From Hydrogenophaga crassostreae (GTDB lineage Bacteria; Pseudomonadota; Gammaproteobacteria; Burkholderiales; Burkholderiaceae_C): DNA of 64,000 bases. Below the pieces are notes generated by a model that saw only the letters and a list, made by a program, of their open reading frames with translations, did no database searches and was not told the DNA's origin. The position numbers and the translations under genes are program-made. Below are positions 1 to 9,325 of this stretch, one piece after another (within the stretch, counting starts at the first letter, position 1; each line of letters begins with the position of its first letter). The DNA is taken from positions 3,647,501 to 3,711,500 of the forward strand of contig NZ_CP017476.1 in assembly GCF_001761385.1 (NCBI RefSeq). The letters run 5' to 3'.

Positions 1-581
1 TATTTGAGGTGCGCTACCTCGACATGATCAGCCGCTGCCACAAAGCAGGTGCGCCATTTGGGGTTGTCGCCTTGAGTGAAGGAAGCGAAGTGCGGCGCAT
101 CGATCCCCATGCCCAGCCATCAGGCGACGGCTTTGCCCACGAAGCGTTCTACTCTGTCGGCACACTGGCCCACATTGAACAACTCGAACGACCCCAACCC
201 GGGCTGATGGTGATTCATTGCCGTGGCGCCCAGCGCTTCAGCATCCAATCCAGCCAGAAACTACCCCACGGCCTGTGGACGGCTGACGTGACCCTGCATC
301 CACCCGAAACCAAGGTCGACGTACCCGAAGACCTTCAAAGTACGCGCGATGCACTGGAAAGAGTGCTTGCCAACCTGCTCGACAGGGAACCCGAATCTCG
401 CAACGAGTTGCCACTTCAGGCGCCCTACCACTGGAATGACAGCGGCTGGGTAGCCAACCGTTGGTTGGAACTGTTGCCGGTTCAGACCGAGCTCAAGCAA
501 CGGTTGATGTCCCTGGACAGCCCCATGCTGCGCCTGGAACTCGTGTCCGACATGTTGGACCGAATGGGCGTGGAGCGATAG
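1..581 (+). CDS. Lon substrate-binding (LON N-terminal) domain protein, 5' end cut by window
   Basis: This is a stand-alone LON N-terminal domain protein (PF02190 type), about 190 visible residues, without the ATPase or protease parts of Lon. The reading frame is already open at the window edge (I/F-E-V-R-Y-L-D-M), which matches the family motif RIFEVRYLDM, so the true start lies upstream and the GTG at 9 is internal. The segment FGVVALSEGSEVRR and the later VVALSEG-like core fit the family. Such proteins occur in many proteobacteria and their role is not settled. The gene is convergent with nagZ, with a gap of about 57 bases. I am confident of the family, not of a function. Confidence 0.85.
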   Translation, partial: FEVRYLDMISRCHKAGAPFGVVALSEGSEVRRIDPHAQPSGDGFAHEAFYSVGTLAHIEQLERPQPGLMVIHCRGAQRFSIQSSQKLPHGLWTADVTLHPPETKVDVPEDLQSTRDALERVLANLLDREPESRNELPLQAPYHWNDSGWVANRWLELLPVQTELKQRLMSLDSPMLRLELVSDMLDRMGVER

Positions 582-638
582 GACTCGCGTCTTGCTGCGG
601 AACCGTTCGTTGCTCCCGCAAACAATGCGATCGCGACA

Positions 639-1724
639 TCAGGGCAACCAGGACAGCGCCTGCATATAACGCTCGCTGACCATCAAGCTGTCCCAGTCCA
701 TCGCCCGCCCCTGTGGCAACAAAGCCAAACGCCGCTCTTCGCTGGCAGGATTCAAGCTCCACCGGCCTTCGATCACGGCTTGGGACAAGGCATCGATGGC
801 TGCATCGATGGGCGCACCGCCCTCCACCACCGACTGGTTGCACAGCAACACCATGTCGGCGCCCGCACTCAAAGCCGCGAGCGAGGCCTCGGTGAAACTC
901 ACCTGATTCCCATCGATGAAGCGTGCGGCTTCCATGCTCAGGTCGTCGCTGAAAATGGCGCCGGAAAAGCCAAGTTCGCGACGCAAGATATCCTGCAGCC
1001 ACCGGGTTGAGAAACCCGCAGGGCGCGCGTCCACCTTGGGGTAGATCACATGCGCTGGCATCACCGCTGTGAGACTGGCCGACAGCCAACCAAAGGGCGC
1101 CGCATCTTCACACAAGATCGTTTTCAGGCTGCGCTTGTCAACTGGAATGTCCACGTGCGAATCGGCCTTGACAAAGCCGTGCCCCGGGAAGTGTTTGCCA
1201 CAATTGCCCATGCCGCTTTGCTGCAAGCCCAGCATCAGCGCCTGCGCCAGCATCGACACGACACGGGGATCGCGGTGAAACGAGCGGTCGCCGATGACGG
1301 AACTGTCGCCATGATCGAGATCCAGCACCGGGGTGAAGCTCAAATCCACACCGCACGCCCGCAATTCGGCCCCCAGGACGAACCCCGTCGCGGTGGCCGA
1401 ACGAGAGGCCCGCATGGCAGAAGCGCCGACCAGTTCCTTTTTCTTCTCGGGCTCGGTCCACATCGCACCCAGCGCTGCCATGGGCGGCAAGTGGGTGAAG
1501 CCGTCGGAGCGAAAACGCTGTACCCGACCGCCTTCATGGTCGACGGCAATCAGCAGATCGGGTCGCACCGCCTTGATCTGGCGGCACAAACGGGTGAGCT
1601 GTTCCCGCCCTTGCCAATTGCGACCGAAAAGAATCACACCGCCGACCAATGGATGGGCCAGGCGTTGGCGGTCTGCTGTGGTCAGGCTGACTCCAGCCAC
1701 ATCGATGATCAAAGGAGCGTGCAT
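639..1724 (-). CDS. nagZ: Beta-N-acetylhexosaminidase (glycoside hydrolase family 3)
   Basis: NagZ removes N-acetylglucosamine from 1,6-anhydro-muropeptides in the cytoplasm during cell-wall recycling. The 361-residue protein has the family markers VDHEGGRVQRF near residue 65, the flexible-loop motif KHFPGHGFVKADSH that supplies the catalytic His, and SDDLSMEAA with the nucleophilic Asp. I chose the ATG at 1724 (MHAPLIIDVAG) because the protein core begins directly there; an in-frame TTG at 1739 is less likely. It is the last gene of the leftward series from lepA. Length and motifs are complete. Confidence 0.95.
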   Translation of the reverse strand: MHAPLIIDVAGVSLTTADRQRLAHPLVGGVILFGRNWQGREQLTRLCRQIKAVRPDLLIAVDHEGGRVQRFRSDGFTHLPPMAALGAMWTEPEKKKELVGASAMRASRSATATGFVLGAELRACGVDLSFTPVLDLDHGDSSVIGDRSFHRDPRVVSMLAQALMLGLQQSGMGNCGKHFPGHGFVKADSHVDIPVDKRSLKTILCEDAAPFGWLSASLTAVMPAHVIYPKVDARPAGFSTRWLQDILRRELGFSGAIFSDDLSMEAARFIDGNQVSFTEASLAALSAGADMVLLCNQSVVEGGAPIDAAIDALSQAVIEGRWSLNPASEERRLALLPQGRAMDWDSLMVSERYMQALSWLP

Positions 1725-1826
1725 AGGGCGTTGGTCCAAACGTTAGGTCGAGTTAGTGTCCTCGTGAGATCAGGTCAAAGCGCTCGGCGGGAAAACCGCA
1801 TCTGGTGGCGCTGGCTTATGAAGGTC

Positions 1827-2222
1827 TTATTCACGCGTTTCCACGACAACGAAACTGGCCGCGTATTCGCTTTCATCGGTCACGGTCACATGGGCAACCA
1901 GACCTTTCGCCTCGAACCAGTCCTTGAGCTCACCGTGCAACACGATCACCGGCTGACCACTGGGCAAGTTGGCGATCTCACAGCTCCGCCAGGTCATAGG
2001 CATGCGCATGCCCATGCCAATGGCTTTGGAAAACGCTTCCTTGGCGGAGAACCGCGTGGCGAGGTAACGGATACCCCTCTGTGGCCAACGTGCGCCACGC
2101 TGCTGCCACACCGCGAACTCAGCGTCGCTCAACACTTTGCGTGCAAAGCGTTCACCCTGGCGCTCAAATGTGGCCTGAATCCGGCGAATATCACAAATAT
2201 CGGTACCGATGCCCTGGATCAC
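1827..2222 (-). CDS. acpS: Holo-[acyl-carrier-protein] synthase
   Basis: AcpS transfers 4'-phosphopantetheine from CoA to the serine of acyl carrier protein, activating the AcpP encoded near 15.5 kb. The protein is 131 residues with the two family motifs, GIGTDICDIRRI at the N-terminus (metal-binding Asp) and RFSAKEAFSKA in the middle. The start is the GTG at 2222 (M-I-Q-G-I-G-T-D), which overlaps the TGA of pdxJ as GTGA and therefore suggests translational coupling. A TTG further upstream at 2246 would add eight residues not needed by the fold. pdxJ-acpS coupling is common in proteobacteria. Confidence 0.94.
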   Translation of the reverse strand: MIQGIGTDICDIRRIQATFERQGERFARKVLSDAEFAVWQQRGARWPQRGIRYLATRFSAKEAFSKAIGMGMRMPMTWRSCEIANLPSGQPVIVLHGELKDWFEAKGLVAHVTVTDESEYAASFVVVETRE

Positions 2223-3001
2223 GGCTGTCGCACCCGTTGAATGCAACGCAAATAGTCGACAACAGCGGCCGCGTAGCCCAGTTCCAGGGCGTCGGCGATC
2301 AGCGCATGGCCGATGGAAACCTCATTCACGCCAGGCACTTCGCGCAAAAATCCGGTGAGGTTGTCCCGATTCAGATCGTGACCCGCATTGACACCCAAGC
2401 CAACAGCATGGGCGGCATCGGCAGCCGCCCGGTAACGCGCCAGTTGGGCCGCTTGTTCGGAGGATCCCCACGAGGCAGCAAACGGCTCGGTATAAAGCTC
2501 AACCCGATCAGCGCCCACAGCTTTGGCTGCAGGCATCGCGCCCGCATCGGGATCCATGAACAGGCTCACGCGAGCCCCTGTCCCGCGCGCCTTTGCAACG
2601 ACTGCCCCCAGTCGCGACGCATCGGCGGGGAACAGCCAGCCATGGTCACTGGTGAACTGACCTTCGCTGTCGGGCACGAAAGTGAGTTGATGCAGGGGCA
2701 AGCCAGCCTCTTTGACCGCTATTGCCAATTCCATCAGATTGTGAAACGGGTTGCCCTCGATGTTGAACTCCCGATCGGGCCAGTCTTTCAGCAGCCGTCC
2801 AAGTTCAAAAACGTCCTGCCCTCGGATGTGACGTTCGTCGGGTCTGGGATGCACGGTGATGCCTTGAGCGCCGGCTTTCAAACAGAGTTCGGCTGCCCGA
2901 ATGATGGAAGGAATACCGAGATGGCGCGTATTGCGCAGCGTCGCCACCTTGTTGAGGTTGACCGACAGCGCAGTGGTTTCCGAGAGAGGCGAATGGCTCA
3001 T
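2219..3001 (-). CDS. pdxJ: Pyridoxine 5'-phosphate synthase
   Basis: PdxJ condenses 3-amino-2-oxopropyl phosphate with 1-deoxy-D-xylulose 5-phosphate to give pyridoxine 5'-phosphate, the last step of the DXP-dependent vitamin B6 route. The 260-residue protein is of usual length. It shows the N-terminal VNLNKVATLRNTR strand, the ITVHPRPDERHI motif with catalytic His and phosphate-binding Arg residues, and the VNAGHDLNRDNL motif near the C-terminus. It starts with ATG and overlaps acpS by four bases at its stop. It lies 28 bases downstream of recO. Confidence 0.95.
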   Translation of the reverse strand: MSHSPLSETTALSVNLNKVATLRNTRHLGIPSIIRAAELCLKAGAQGITVHPRPDERHIRGQDVFELGRLLKDWPDREFNIEGNPFHNLMELAIAVKEAGLPLHQLTFVPDSEGQFTSDHGWLFPADASRLGAVVAKARGTGARVSLFMDPDAGAMPAAKAVGADRVELYTEPFAASWGSSEQAAQLARYRAAADAAHAVGLGVNAGHDLNRDNLTGFLREVPGVNEVSIGHALIADALELGYAAAVVDYLRCIQRVRQP

Positions 3002-3029
3002 GGAGGTGGTGGGTTGGAAGATGCCGAGG

Positions 3030-3809
3030 TCACAGGGTTTGAGGCAAGGCCACCGCAGAACGGCTCATGGCCTGAACGTCAATCATCAATTGGCGGGTCT
3101 TGAACACGCGCACACCGCAATGGTAGTGCAGCAACCGCCGAACCTGTGGCCTCAACGCGCTTTCGAACGGCGCGCAAGCCCTGAGTGTGGCGATCAACGG
3201 ATCGGGCGCATCCAGCGCAAGTTGCAGCGTCTGCCACTGCTCGGCGCTCAGCGAGTGGCTGTCATCGCCATGCGCAAGCCTCAAGCCATTTTCAGCCTCA
3301 ATCACATAGTGAGCCCCACCCTGCAGGCGAGACAAGGAACTGCCTTCTTGCATCAGGTCAGGCAACAAGCCCATGGACCTCAACAACAACAGCTCGAGGG
3401 CACGCACAATCACCGCTTGTGCGTCACTTCGTTCGGCGAGCAACTGCACCGCGAGTGCATAGCGATCAAACAGGGTGGGATGCGCATCATCGCGCGCCAG
3501 CAAACGCATCAACAACTCATTCAAATAGCTGCCCGAAATAAGCGCATCACCTGTGGGCATCACATGCCCTCCCTGCCATTGGGCCGATTTCAAGGTACGC
3601 ACCTCGGCATCACCTCCCCAGCTCAACAACAAGGGCTGCAATGGCAGCAGAACCGGACGAAACTGGGAAGTGGGCCGCTTCACGCCCTTGGCCACCAAGG
3701 CTATACGCCCATGGTTGCGGGTGAAAACCTCCAAAACCAGACTGGACTCGCTCCAATCGTATCTGTGAAGAACAAAGGCCGGCTCTTCGGCGCTGCGGCG
3801 CGTGGCCAT
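3030..3809 (-). CDS. recO: DNA repair protein RecO
   Basis: RecO works with RecR and RecF to load RecA on SSB-coated single-stranded DNA. The 259-residue protein opens with the family N-terminal OB-fold region (AFVLHRYDWSESSLVLEVFTRNHGRIALVAKG). The alpha-helical middle contains the SYLNELLMRLL motif typical of RecO. It sits between era and pdxJ, the usual order in betaproteobacteria and enterics (rnc-era-recO-pdxJ-acpS). No unusual feature is visible. Confidence 0.95.
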   Translation of the reverse strand: MATRRSAEEPAFVLHRYDWSESSLVLEVFTRNHGRIALVAKGVKRPTSQFRPVLLPLQPLLLSWGGDAEVRTLKSAQWQGGHVMPTGDALISGSYLNELLMRLLARDDAHPTLFDRYALAVQLLAERSDAQAVIVRALELLLLRSMGLLPDLMQEGSSLSRLQGGAHYVIEAENGLRLAHGDDSHSLSAEQWQTLQLALDAPDPLIATLRACAPFESALRPQVRRLLHYHCGVRVFKTRQLMIDVQAMSRSAVALPQTL

Positions 3810-3905
3810 GGCTAAAGAAAGCTGGCAGGACGTGGCTGCAAGGCGCTACAAGCGCACACCGATCGAATGGCCAACGTCTCGCAGGTGCAGAGGCTGGCGC
3901 GCATC

Positions 3906-4928
3906 CTATTCGTAACCAAAAGAGCGCACCCGCGCATCGTTGTCGGCCCAGCCCGAACGCACCTTGACCCACAGCTCAAGGAATACCTTGCAATCCCAGA
4001 TCTTTTCAAGTTCCTGGCGCGCCTCGGTACCGATGCGCTTGAGTTTCTCGCCCTTGTCGCCGATCACCATGCCCTTGTGCCCATCACGTTCGACCACGAT
4101 GGTCGCCGCAATACGCTTGAGGTTGCCCTCTTGCTCAAACTTGTCAATGATCACCGTGGAGGTGTAAGGCAACTCGTCTCCAGTCAGTCGAAACAGTTTC
4201 TCCCTAACCATTTCGCTGGCCATGAACCGCTCACTGCGGTCGGTGAGCTCTTCTGGATCGTGCATCCAGGGCTGCTTCGGCAGGTATTGCTCACAAATAC
4301 CGAACAAGCGTTCGACATCCCGGCCGTTCTTGGCCGACATGGGCACGAACTCGGCGAAAGCATGGCGCTCCTGCATGGATCGGAGCCAGGGCGCAAGTTC
4401 TCCGCGGCGGTGTACAAGGTCAAATTTATTGGCAAGCAGCACCACTGGAATAGTGGCTGGCAACAAATCCAATACCTTGGCGTCAGCCAAATTAAAGTGC
4501 CCCGCTTCGACGACAAACAAGATCAGGTCGACATCGGCCACAGCGCCCAAAACCGTTTTATTCAACGAGCGGTTCAACGCATTGGAATGACGCGTTTGAA
4601 AGCCAGGCGTGTCCACAAAAACGTATTGACTTGGTCCGACCGTGCGGTAGCCGGTGATCCTGTGGCGTGTGGTCTGGGCTTTGCGGGACGTGATGCTGAT
4701 TTTCTGTCCCACAAGGGCATTGAGCAAAGTTGACTTACCCACATTGGGTTTACCCACGATCGCGACGAACCCGCAACGCTGCTGCTCAGGGGGCACGGGT
4801 TCCACACTGGAAACCGCGACCACCTCTTCGTTTGGCACCTCTTTGCCCAGGGCTCTGGCCAGCATGGCGTCGAGTTTGACATCGGGGGCCGCATCGGAAG
4901 CTGGCAATTTATCTTTGGGTTCAGTCAT
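3906..4928 (-). CDS. era: GTPase Era, 16S rRNA-binding
   Basis: Era is an essential GTPase that binds the 3' end of 16S rRNA and helps assemble the 30S subunit. The GTPase motifs are all visible: G1 GKPNVGKST, G3 DTPGF and G4 NKFD. The C-terminal KH domain carries VIGDKGEKLKRIG. At 340 residues it is longer than the roughly 300 of E. coli Era because of a 45-residue low-complexity N-terminal extension rich in acidic residues. That extension is also seen in other Burkholderiales, so I keep the ATG at 4928. It lies downstream of rnc. Confidence 0.96.
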   Translation of the reverse strand: MTEPKDKLPASDAAPDVKLDAMLARALGKEVPNEEVVAVSSVEPVPPEQQRCGFVAIVGKPNVGKSTLLNALVGQKISITSRKAQTTRHRITGYRTVGPSQYVFVDTPGFQTRHSNALNRSLNKTVLGAVADVDLILFVVEAGHFNLADAKVLDLLPATIPVVLLANKFDLVHRRGELAPWLRSMQERHAFAEFVPMSAKNGRDVERLFGICEQYLPKQPWMHDPEELTDRSERFMASEMVREKLFRLTGDELPYTSTVIIDKFEQEGNLKRIAATIVVERDGHKGMVIGDKGEKLKRIGTEARQELEKIWDCKVFLELWVKVRSGWADNDARVRSFGYE

Positions 4929-4991
4929 GAAGTCGAAATAGGTTACTGAAAAGGCGGGAGACGTTCCCGCTGAAGAATGGCGCGACCCCGT

Positions 4992-5690
4992 TCAACCCTG
5001 GGTTGAAAGGTGCTGCAACATGGCTGCTGCGGCGGCTTGCTCACCGGCACGCCGCGAAGCACCTATGCCACGTTCTCGGTGGCCGGACTCTGTCAACGCG
5101 CACTCCACGTCAAATGTTTGCTTGTGAGCCTCACCCAAGGTTGCCACGACTCGGTAGACGGGCAACTTCATTTTGCGCCCCTGCAACAACTCTTGCAATT
5201 CGGTCTTGGCGTCTTTTTCCATGGCGCTCATCTGCGCATTGAGCTCCATGCCACCGTACAAGCGGCGCACCAAAGCAGCCGCCACATCAAACCCCGCATC
5301 GAGGTACACGGCGCCGATCAACGCCTCGAGCGCATCAGCCAGAATCGACGGTCGCTTTTGTCCACCAGAACGCTTTTCGCCATCGCCCAAACGCAAACAG
5401 ACCGCCACGCCGAGGTTTTGTGCAATTTGGAACAAGGTATCTTGTTTGACCAAGTTGGCGCGCACACGGGACAAATCGCCCTCGGGTAGCTCGTTCAGCT
5501 TTTCAAACAACAAGCTCGAGACCGCCAAGTTCAATACCGAGTCACCCAAGAACTCCAGACGTTCATTGTGATCGGCGCTGAAGCTGCGATGGGTGACCGC
5601 GCGTTCCAGCAAACGCGGATTTGAAAACACATGACCCAAACGCTGTTGCAGCGCCAGCAACTCCGCCCTCACGTGCAGGCAACCGCGCAC
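4992..5690 (-). CDS. rnc: Ribonuclease III
   Basis: RNase III cleaves double-stranded RNA, including the rRNA precursor and regulatory RNAs. The catalytic signature HNERLEFLGDSVL lies near residue 45, a second acidic patch DALEALIGAVYLDAG follows, and a double-stranded RNA-binding domain (DAKTELQELLQ onward) ends the protein. The open frame runs much further upstream without family similarity. I place the start at the GTG at 5690, directly after the stop of the upstream DUF4845 gene, because an AGGTGAG ribosome site lies about ten bases before it. A GTG at 5672 is the alternative. The product is about 232 residues. Confidence 0.93.
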   Translation of the reverse strand: MRGCLHVRAELLALQQRLGHVFSNPRLLERAVTHRSFSADHNERLEFLGDSVLNLAVSSLLFEKLNELPEGDLSRVRANLVKQDTLFQIAQNLGVAVCLRLGDGEKRSGGQKRPSILADALEALIGAVYLDAGFDVAAALVRRLYGGMELNAQMSAMEKDAKTELQELLQGRKMKLPVYRVVATLGEAHKQTFDVECALTESGHRERGIGASRRAGEQAAAAAMLQHLSTQG

Positions 5691-5691
5691 A

Positions 5692-6039
5692 TCATTTGGA
5701 CTCACCTGAGTAACGCATGACAAGATAGGCCGGCCCAAACAGGTGGATGTCCTTTTCGTAGGCGAAAGACACCACCACACGCCCGGCCACCTTGCCAATG
5801 TCAAGGTCTTTGGATGAAATCGCTGTGATGGTGTCAATGGTGGCGGCTTTGTCGAAAATATTGCGCACCTCCGCAACGGTGGTCCCGGTCGCCGCTTTGT
5901 CCACCGCCTTTTTGACCGTCAGAAACTCGAGGTATGTTGGGGCCGCCTGGATCACAACCATGCCGGCAAATACGATCAAGATGGCTGTAAGCACCAGGCC
6001 GACAAAGGTCATTCCACGTTGTTGTTTTCTCAACTGCAT
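5692..6039 (-). CDS. DUF4845 family protein with prepilin-like N-terminus
   Basis: This is a small conserved protein of about 115 residues, found between lepB and rnc in many beta- and gammaproteobacteria and of unknown function. After MQLRKQQRG comes a hydrophobic stretch MTFVGLVLTAILIVFAGMV that looks like a type IV pilin N-terminus (R-G-M-T-F), but without the usual Glu at position 5. The rest is a small soluble domain (AAPTYLEFLTVKKAVDK to the C-terminus). The start at 6039 is supported by GAGGAAG just upstream; an earlier in-frame start would overlap lepB. Membrane anchoring is inferred from the hydrophobic segment. Confidence 0.85.
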   Translation of the reverse strand: MQLRKQQRGMTFVGLVLTAILIVFAGMVVIQAAPTYLEFLTVKKAVDKAATGTTVAEVRNIFDKAATIDTITAISSKDLDIGKVAGRVVVSFAYEKDIHLFGPAYLVMRYSGESK

Positions 6040-6067
6040 AACTTGCTTCCTCTCGATTTGGATCAAC

Positions 6068-7045
6068 TCACTCGAACGAGCCGATACGGCCCAGATCACC
6101 GAAATTCATCCAGACAAAAAACGCTTTGCCTACGATGTTGGCTTCCGGAACAAATCCCCAGTAGCGGGAATCCAGGGAATCGTCCCGATTGTCACCCATC
6201 ATGAAGTAGTGGCCTTCAGGCACCTTGCACACCACACCCTCGACGGTATAACTGCAGTTTTGCTTGTATTCAAACGCCGATGGGTTCTGAATGAAGGCCG
6301 GACGGTCATCATCATTCAAGGTGTTGTAGTGGTGCTCGTTTTGGACCTCTGCAAACTGTTTCACATACGTCATGCCCTGCTTCTCGAAGAAGTCGGGCAT
6401 CGCCTTCTTTGGCACCGGCTTGCCATTGACTGTCAATTGTTTGTTGAGGTAAGCGACTTCGTCACCTGGCACGCCCACTACCCGCTTGATGTAGTCCAGG
6501 CTCGGCTGGGGCGGAAACCTGAAAACCATGACGTCACCACGCTGGGGGTCGTTGTTGGCCACAAGCTTGTTGTTAAAGACTGGCATGCGTAGGCCGTAGT
6601 GAAACTTGTTCACCAATATCAGGTCGCCTACGCGAAGCGTTGGAATCATGGAGCCTGATGGAATCTTGAAGGGCTCAAACATGAAAGAGCGCAAAACAAA
6701 CACCACAAGAATCACCGGGAAAAGCCCTGCCGTCCAGTCCAGCCACCAAGGCTGTCGCAGCAGCTTCTCTTGAGCCGGCACAAGCGCCGAAGCATCCGCT
6801 TGGAAGCCCTGCTGACGCAACGCCAATTCGCGGTCCTGACCTGCTGCGGCCAGTCGCTCGGCATCTCGCCGGCGCTGCGGCAGGAACACCAGCTTTTCGG
6901 CGAGCCAATACAGGCCAGTGATCACCGTGGCCACCATCAGCATCAAGGCGAAGTTGCCCTCCACGCGCCCAGTGACAAATGCGGCCACATAGGTGGCGAA
7001 AGCACCCAGAACCAACGCAGTAAACGTACTCATTGCTGCTTGCAT
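6068..7045 (-). CDS. lepB: Signal peptidase I
   Basis: LepB cuts signal peptides from exported proteins at the outer face of the inner membrane. The catalytic serine lies in IPSGSMIPTLRVGD, the general-base lysine in FPPQPSLDYIKRVVGVPGD, and the C-terminal box in MMGDNRDDSLDSRYWGFV. Hydrophobic segments at about residues 5-25, 32-50 and 85-105 anchor it. The ATG at 7045 overlaps the lepA stop as TGATG, so translation is probably coupled; an ATG at 7033 is also possible. lepA-lepB is a classic operon. Confidence 0.96.
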   Translation of the reverse strand: MQAAMSTFTALVLGAFATYVAAFVTGRVEGNFALMLMVATVITGLYWLAEKLVFLPQRRRDAERLAAAGQDRELALRQQGFQADASALVPAQEKLLRQPWWLDWTAGLFPVILVVFVLRSFMFEPFKIPSGSMIPTLRVGDLILVNKFHYGLRMPVFNNKLVANNDPQRGDVMVFRFPPQPSLDYIKRVVGVPGDEVAYLNKQLTVNGKPVPKKAMPDFFEKQGMTYVKQFAEVQNEHHYNTLNDDDRPAFIQNPSAFEYKQNCSYTVEGVVCKVPEGHYFMMGDNRDDSLDSRYWGFVPEANIVGKAFFVWMNFGDLGRIGSFE

Positions 7046-8853
7046 CAATCTTCTACCTGCAAGATAGCCAAGAACGCCTCTTGGGGCACTTCAACCGAAC
7101 CGATTTGCTTCATGCGCTTCTTACCTGCTTTTTGTTTCTCAAGGAGTTTTCGCTTGCGGCTGATATCGCCACCGTAGCATTTTGCCAGCACGTTTTTGCG
7201 CAAGGCCTTGATCGATTCCCGAGCAATCACATTGCCGCCAATCGCAGCCTGAATGGCCACATCAAACATCTGGCGGCTGATGATCTCGCGCATTTTGGCC
7301 ACGACGGCGCGCCCGCGGTACTGCGCCTGGGTGCGGTGCACAATGATGGACAAAGCGTCCACCTTCTCACCGTTGAGCAAAATATCAACCTTGACAACGT
7401 CGGATGTTCTGAACTCCTTGAACTCGTAGTCCATCGAGGCATAGCCGCGACTGACCGACTTCAGTTTGTCAAAGAAATCGAGCACGATCTCGCCCAATGG
7501 CATGTCGTAGGTCAGCATGACCTGCTTGCCGTGGTATGCCATGTTGAGCTGCATGCCCCGCTTCTGGTTGGCCAGCGTCATCACCGCACCCACGTAGGCT
7601 TGAGGCATATACAAGTGCACGGTGACGATGGGCTCACGAATCTCTTCCATACGGCCTTGATCAGGCATCTTGGAAGGGTTCTCAACTTTCAACACCTCGC
7701 CGCTCGGTGTCACCACCTCGTACACCACGCTGGGCGCGGTGGTGATCAGGTCCTGGTCGTATTCACGCTCCAGGCGCTCCTGCACGATTTCCATGTGCAG
7801 CAGACCCAGAAAGCCACAACGGAATCCAAAACCCAGAGCCTGCGAAACCTCAGGTTCGTACTGCAACGCCGCATCGTTGAGCTTGAGCTTTTCCAGCGCG
7901 TCGCGCAAGGCATCGTACTGATTGGCCTCTGTCGGATACAGACCGGCGAACACCTGAGGCTGAACTTCCTTGAAGCCTGGTAACGCCTGGCTGGCAGGGC
8001 CCAAATTGTTGGGCAGCTTTTTCTCCAGCGTGATGGTGTCGCCCACCTTGGCCGCTTGCAACTCCTTGATGCCGGCGATGATATAGCCCACTTCTCCGGC
8101 TTCGAGCGACGGCCGCGGCTCAGTACCTGGCGTGAACACACCCAGGTTGTCCGCGTTGTAAACCGTGTTGGTGGCCATCATCTTGAAGCGCTCGCCCTTC
8201 AAGAGGCGGCCATCCACCACGCGTACCAGCATCACCACACCCACATAGGCGTCGTACCAGCTGTCCACGATCATCGCTCGCAAAGGTGCATCTGGATTGC
8301 CTTTGGGCGGGGGAATGCGCGCAACCACAGCTTCAAGAATGTCAATCACGCCCATGCCAGACTTGGCCGAGCACGGAATGGCATCGGTGGCGTCAATCCC
8401 GATCACGTCTTCAATCTCGAGCTTGGCGTTTTCCGGATCGGCGTTGGGCAGATCCATCTTGTTCAAGACAGGCAACACTTCGACACCCAGTTCGAGCGCC
8501 GTGTAGCAATTGGCCACCGTTTGTGCCTCAACACCCTGACTGGCATCCACCACCAACAAAGCGCCTTCACAGGCCGACAACGAGCGACTGACCTCATATG
8601 AAAAATCAACGTGGCCCGGTGTATCGATGAGGTTGAGGTTGTAGACCTGCCCGTCCAGAGCCTTGTACGTCAAGGCGGCGGTTTGGGCCTTGATCGTGAT
8701 GCCGCGTTCTTTCTCAATATCCATTGAATCAAGAACCTGCTCGCTCATCTCACGGTCGGCCAAGCCACCACACAGAGAAATGATGCGGTCGGCCAGTGTG
8801 GACTTGCCATGGTCGATGTGCGCGATGATCGAAAAATTGCGGATGTGGTTCAT
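7045..8853 (-). CDS. lepA: Elongation factor 4 (LepA), ribosome-associated GTPase
   Basis: LepA/EF4 is a translational GTPase that acts on the ribosome, in initiation or back-translocation. The 602-residue protein begins MNHIRNFSIIAHIDHGKST (G1). It continues with DTPGHVDFSYEVSRSL (G3), NKMDLP (G4) and CSAKSG (G5), and has the LepA-specific C-terminal domain with KQKAGKKRMK near the end. The start at 8853 was chosen because the family core begins there; the frame is open for a further 53 codons without similarity. It heads the leftward lepA-lepB-DUF4845-rnc series. Confidence 0.97.
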   Translation of the reverse strand: MNHIRNFSIIAHIDHGKSTLADRIISLCGGLADREMSEQVLDSMDIEKERGITIKAQTAALTYKALDGQVYNLNLIDTPGHVDFSYEVSRSLSACEGALLVVDASQGVEAQTVANCYTALELGVEVLPVLNKMDLPNADPENAKLEIEDVIGIDATDAIPCSAKSGMGVIDILEAVVARIPPPKGNPDAPLRAMIVDSWYDAYVGVVMLVRVVDGRLLKGERFKMMATNTVYNADNLGVFTPGTEPRPSLEAGEVGYIIAGIKELQAAKVGDTITLEKKLPNNLGPASQALPGFKEVQPQVFAGLYPTEANQYDALRDALEKLKLNDAALQYEPEVSQALGFGFRCGFLGLLHMEIVQERLEREYDQDLITTAPSVVYEVVTPSGEVLKVENPSKMPDQGRMEEIREPIVTVHLYMPQAYVGAVMTLANQKRGMQLNMAYHGKQVMLTYDMPLGEIVLDFFDKLKSVSRGYASMDYEFKEFRTSDVVKVDILLNGEKVDALSIIVHRTQAQYRGRAVVAKMREIISRQMFDVAIQAAIGGNVIARESIKALRKNVLAKCYGGDISRKRKLLEKQKAGKKRMKQIGSVEVPQEAFLAILQVED

Positions 8854-8913
8854 CAAGAAAGACAGCTCAACCAAAGTCAAAAACACATGCCCACCGAATC
8901 GGGGAGGCAAACA

Positions 8914-8945
8914 TAAAAAAGGGCGCGTCAGTTGATGACGCGCCC
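8914..8945 (-). terminator. Intrinsic terminator upstream of lepA
   Basis: A perfect 10-bp stem (GGGCGCGTCA with TGACGCGCCC, 8921-8930 and 8936-8945) around a five-base loop is followed on the minus strand by a run of six to seven U. It would stop leftward transcripts that start after the mucD terminator and before lepA. Confidence 0.85.
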
Positions 8946-9325
8946 GGAACCAACAATCAATGGCAACTGCGATAGTTGGGATTTCATTGTAGGCAAAAAG
9001 CCCAAAATGCACACCCGATCAACGCCTGCACATGCTTGTTGCAGCGCAGCAACAGCACAGTTATTCACAATTCGTACACAGTCGGGATCTGGCGATCCCA
9101 TCAACCTGTGGACCACCCATGCGTGCCGGGGGTTCGATTCCATATCGTGAAGTTTTGGCCAGCAACTCCGGATCAATCGATGGCCAAACCCTTCGATTTT
9201 ATCGAATTTGGTCATCGAAAACCCCAACCTTGTTAGTTAACACTCACATTTATATTGGAAAGTGCCGTCTGGCGTCGCCAAACGGACCTGTCTCATCTTC
9301 GCCACCGCACACAAAACAGATCAAA

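Noticed and set aside
2081..3815. Long plus-strand open frames opposite pdxJ and recO
   Set aside because: Codon-position bias and family motifs support the minus-strand genes, so these are shadows.
9126..9146. tRNA-like T-loop sequence (GGTTCGATTCC)
   Set aside because: The flanking stem bases do not pair and no acceptor or anticodon arm can be formed, so it is not a tRNA.
8928..9227. Open frame of 99 codons on the minus strand between mucD and lepA
   Set aside because: It has no recognisable similarity, a poor ribosome site, and its stop lies in a terminator stem. It is more likely non-coding.
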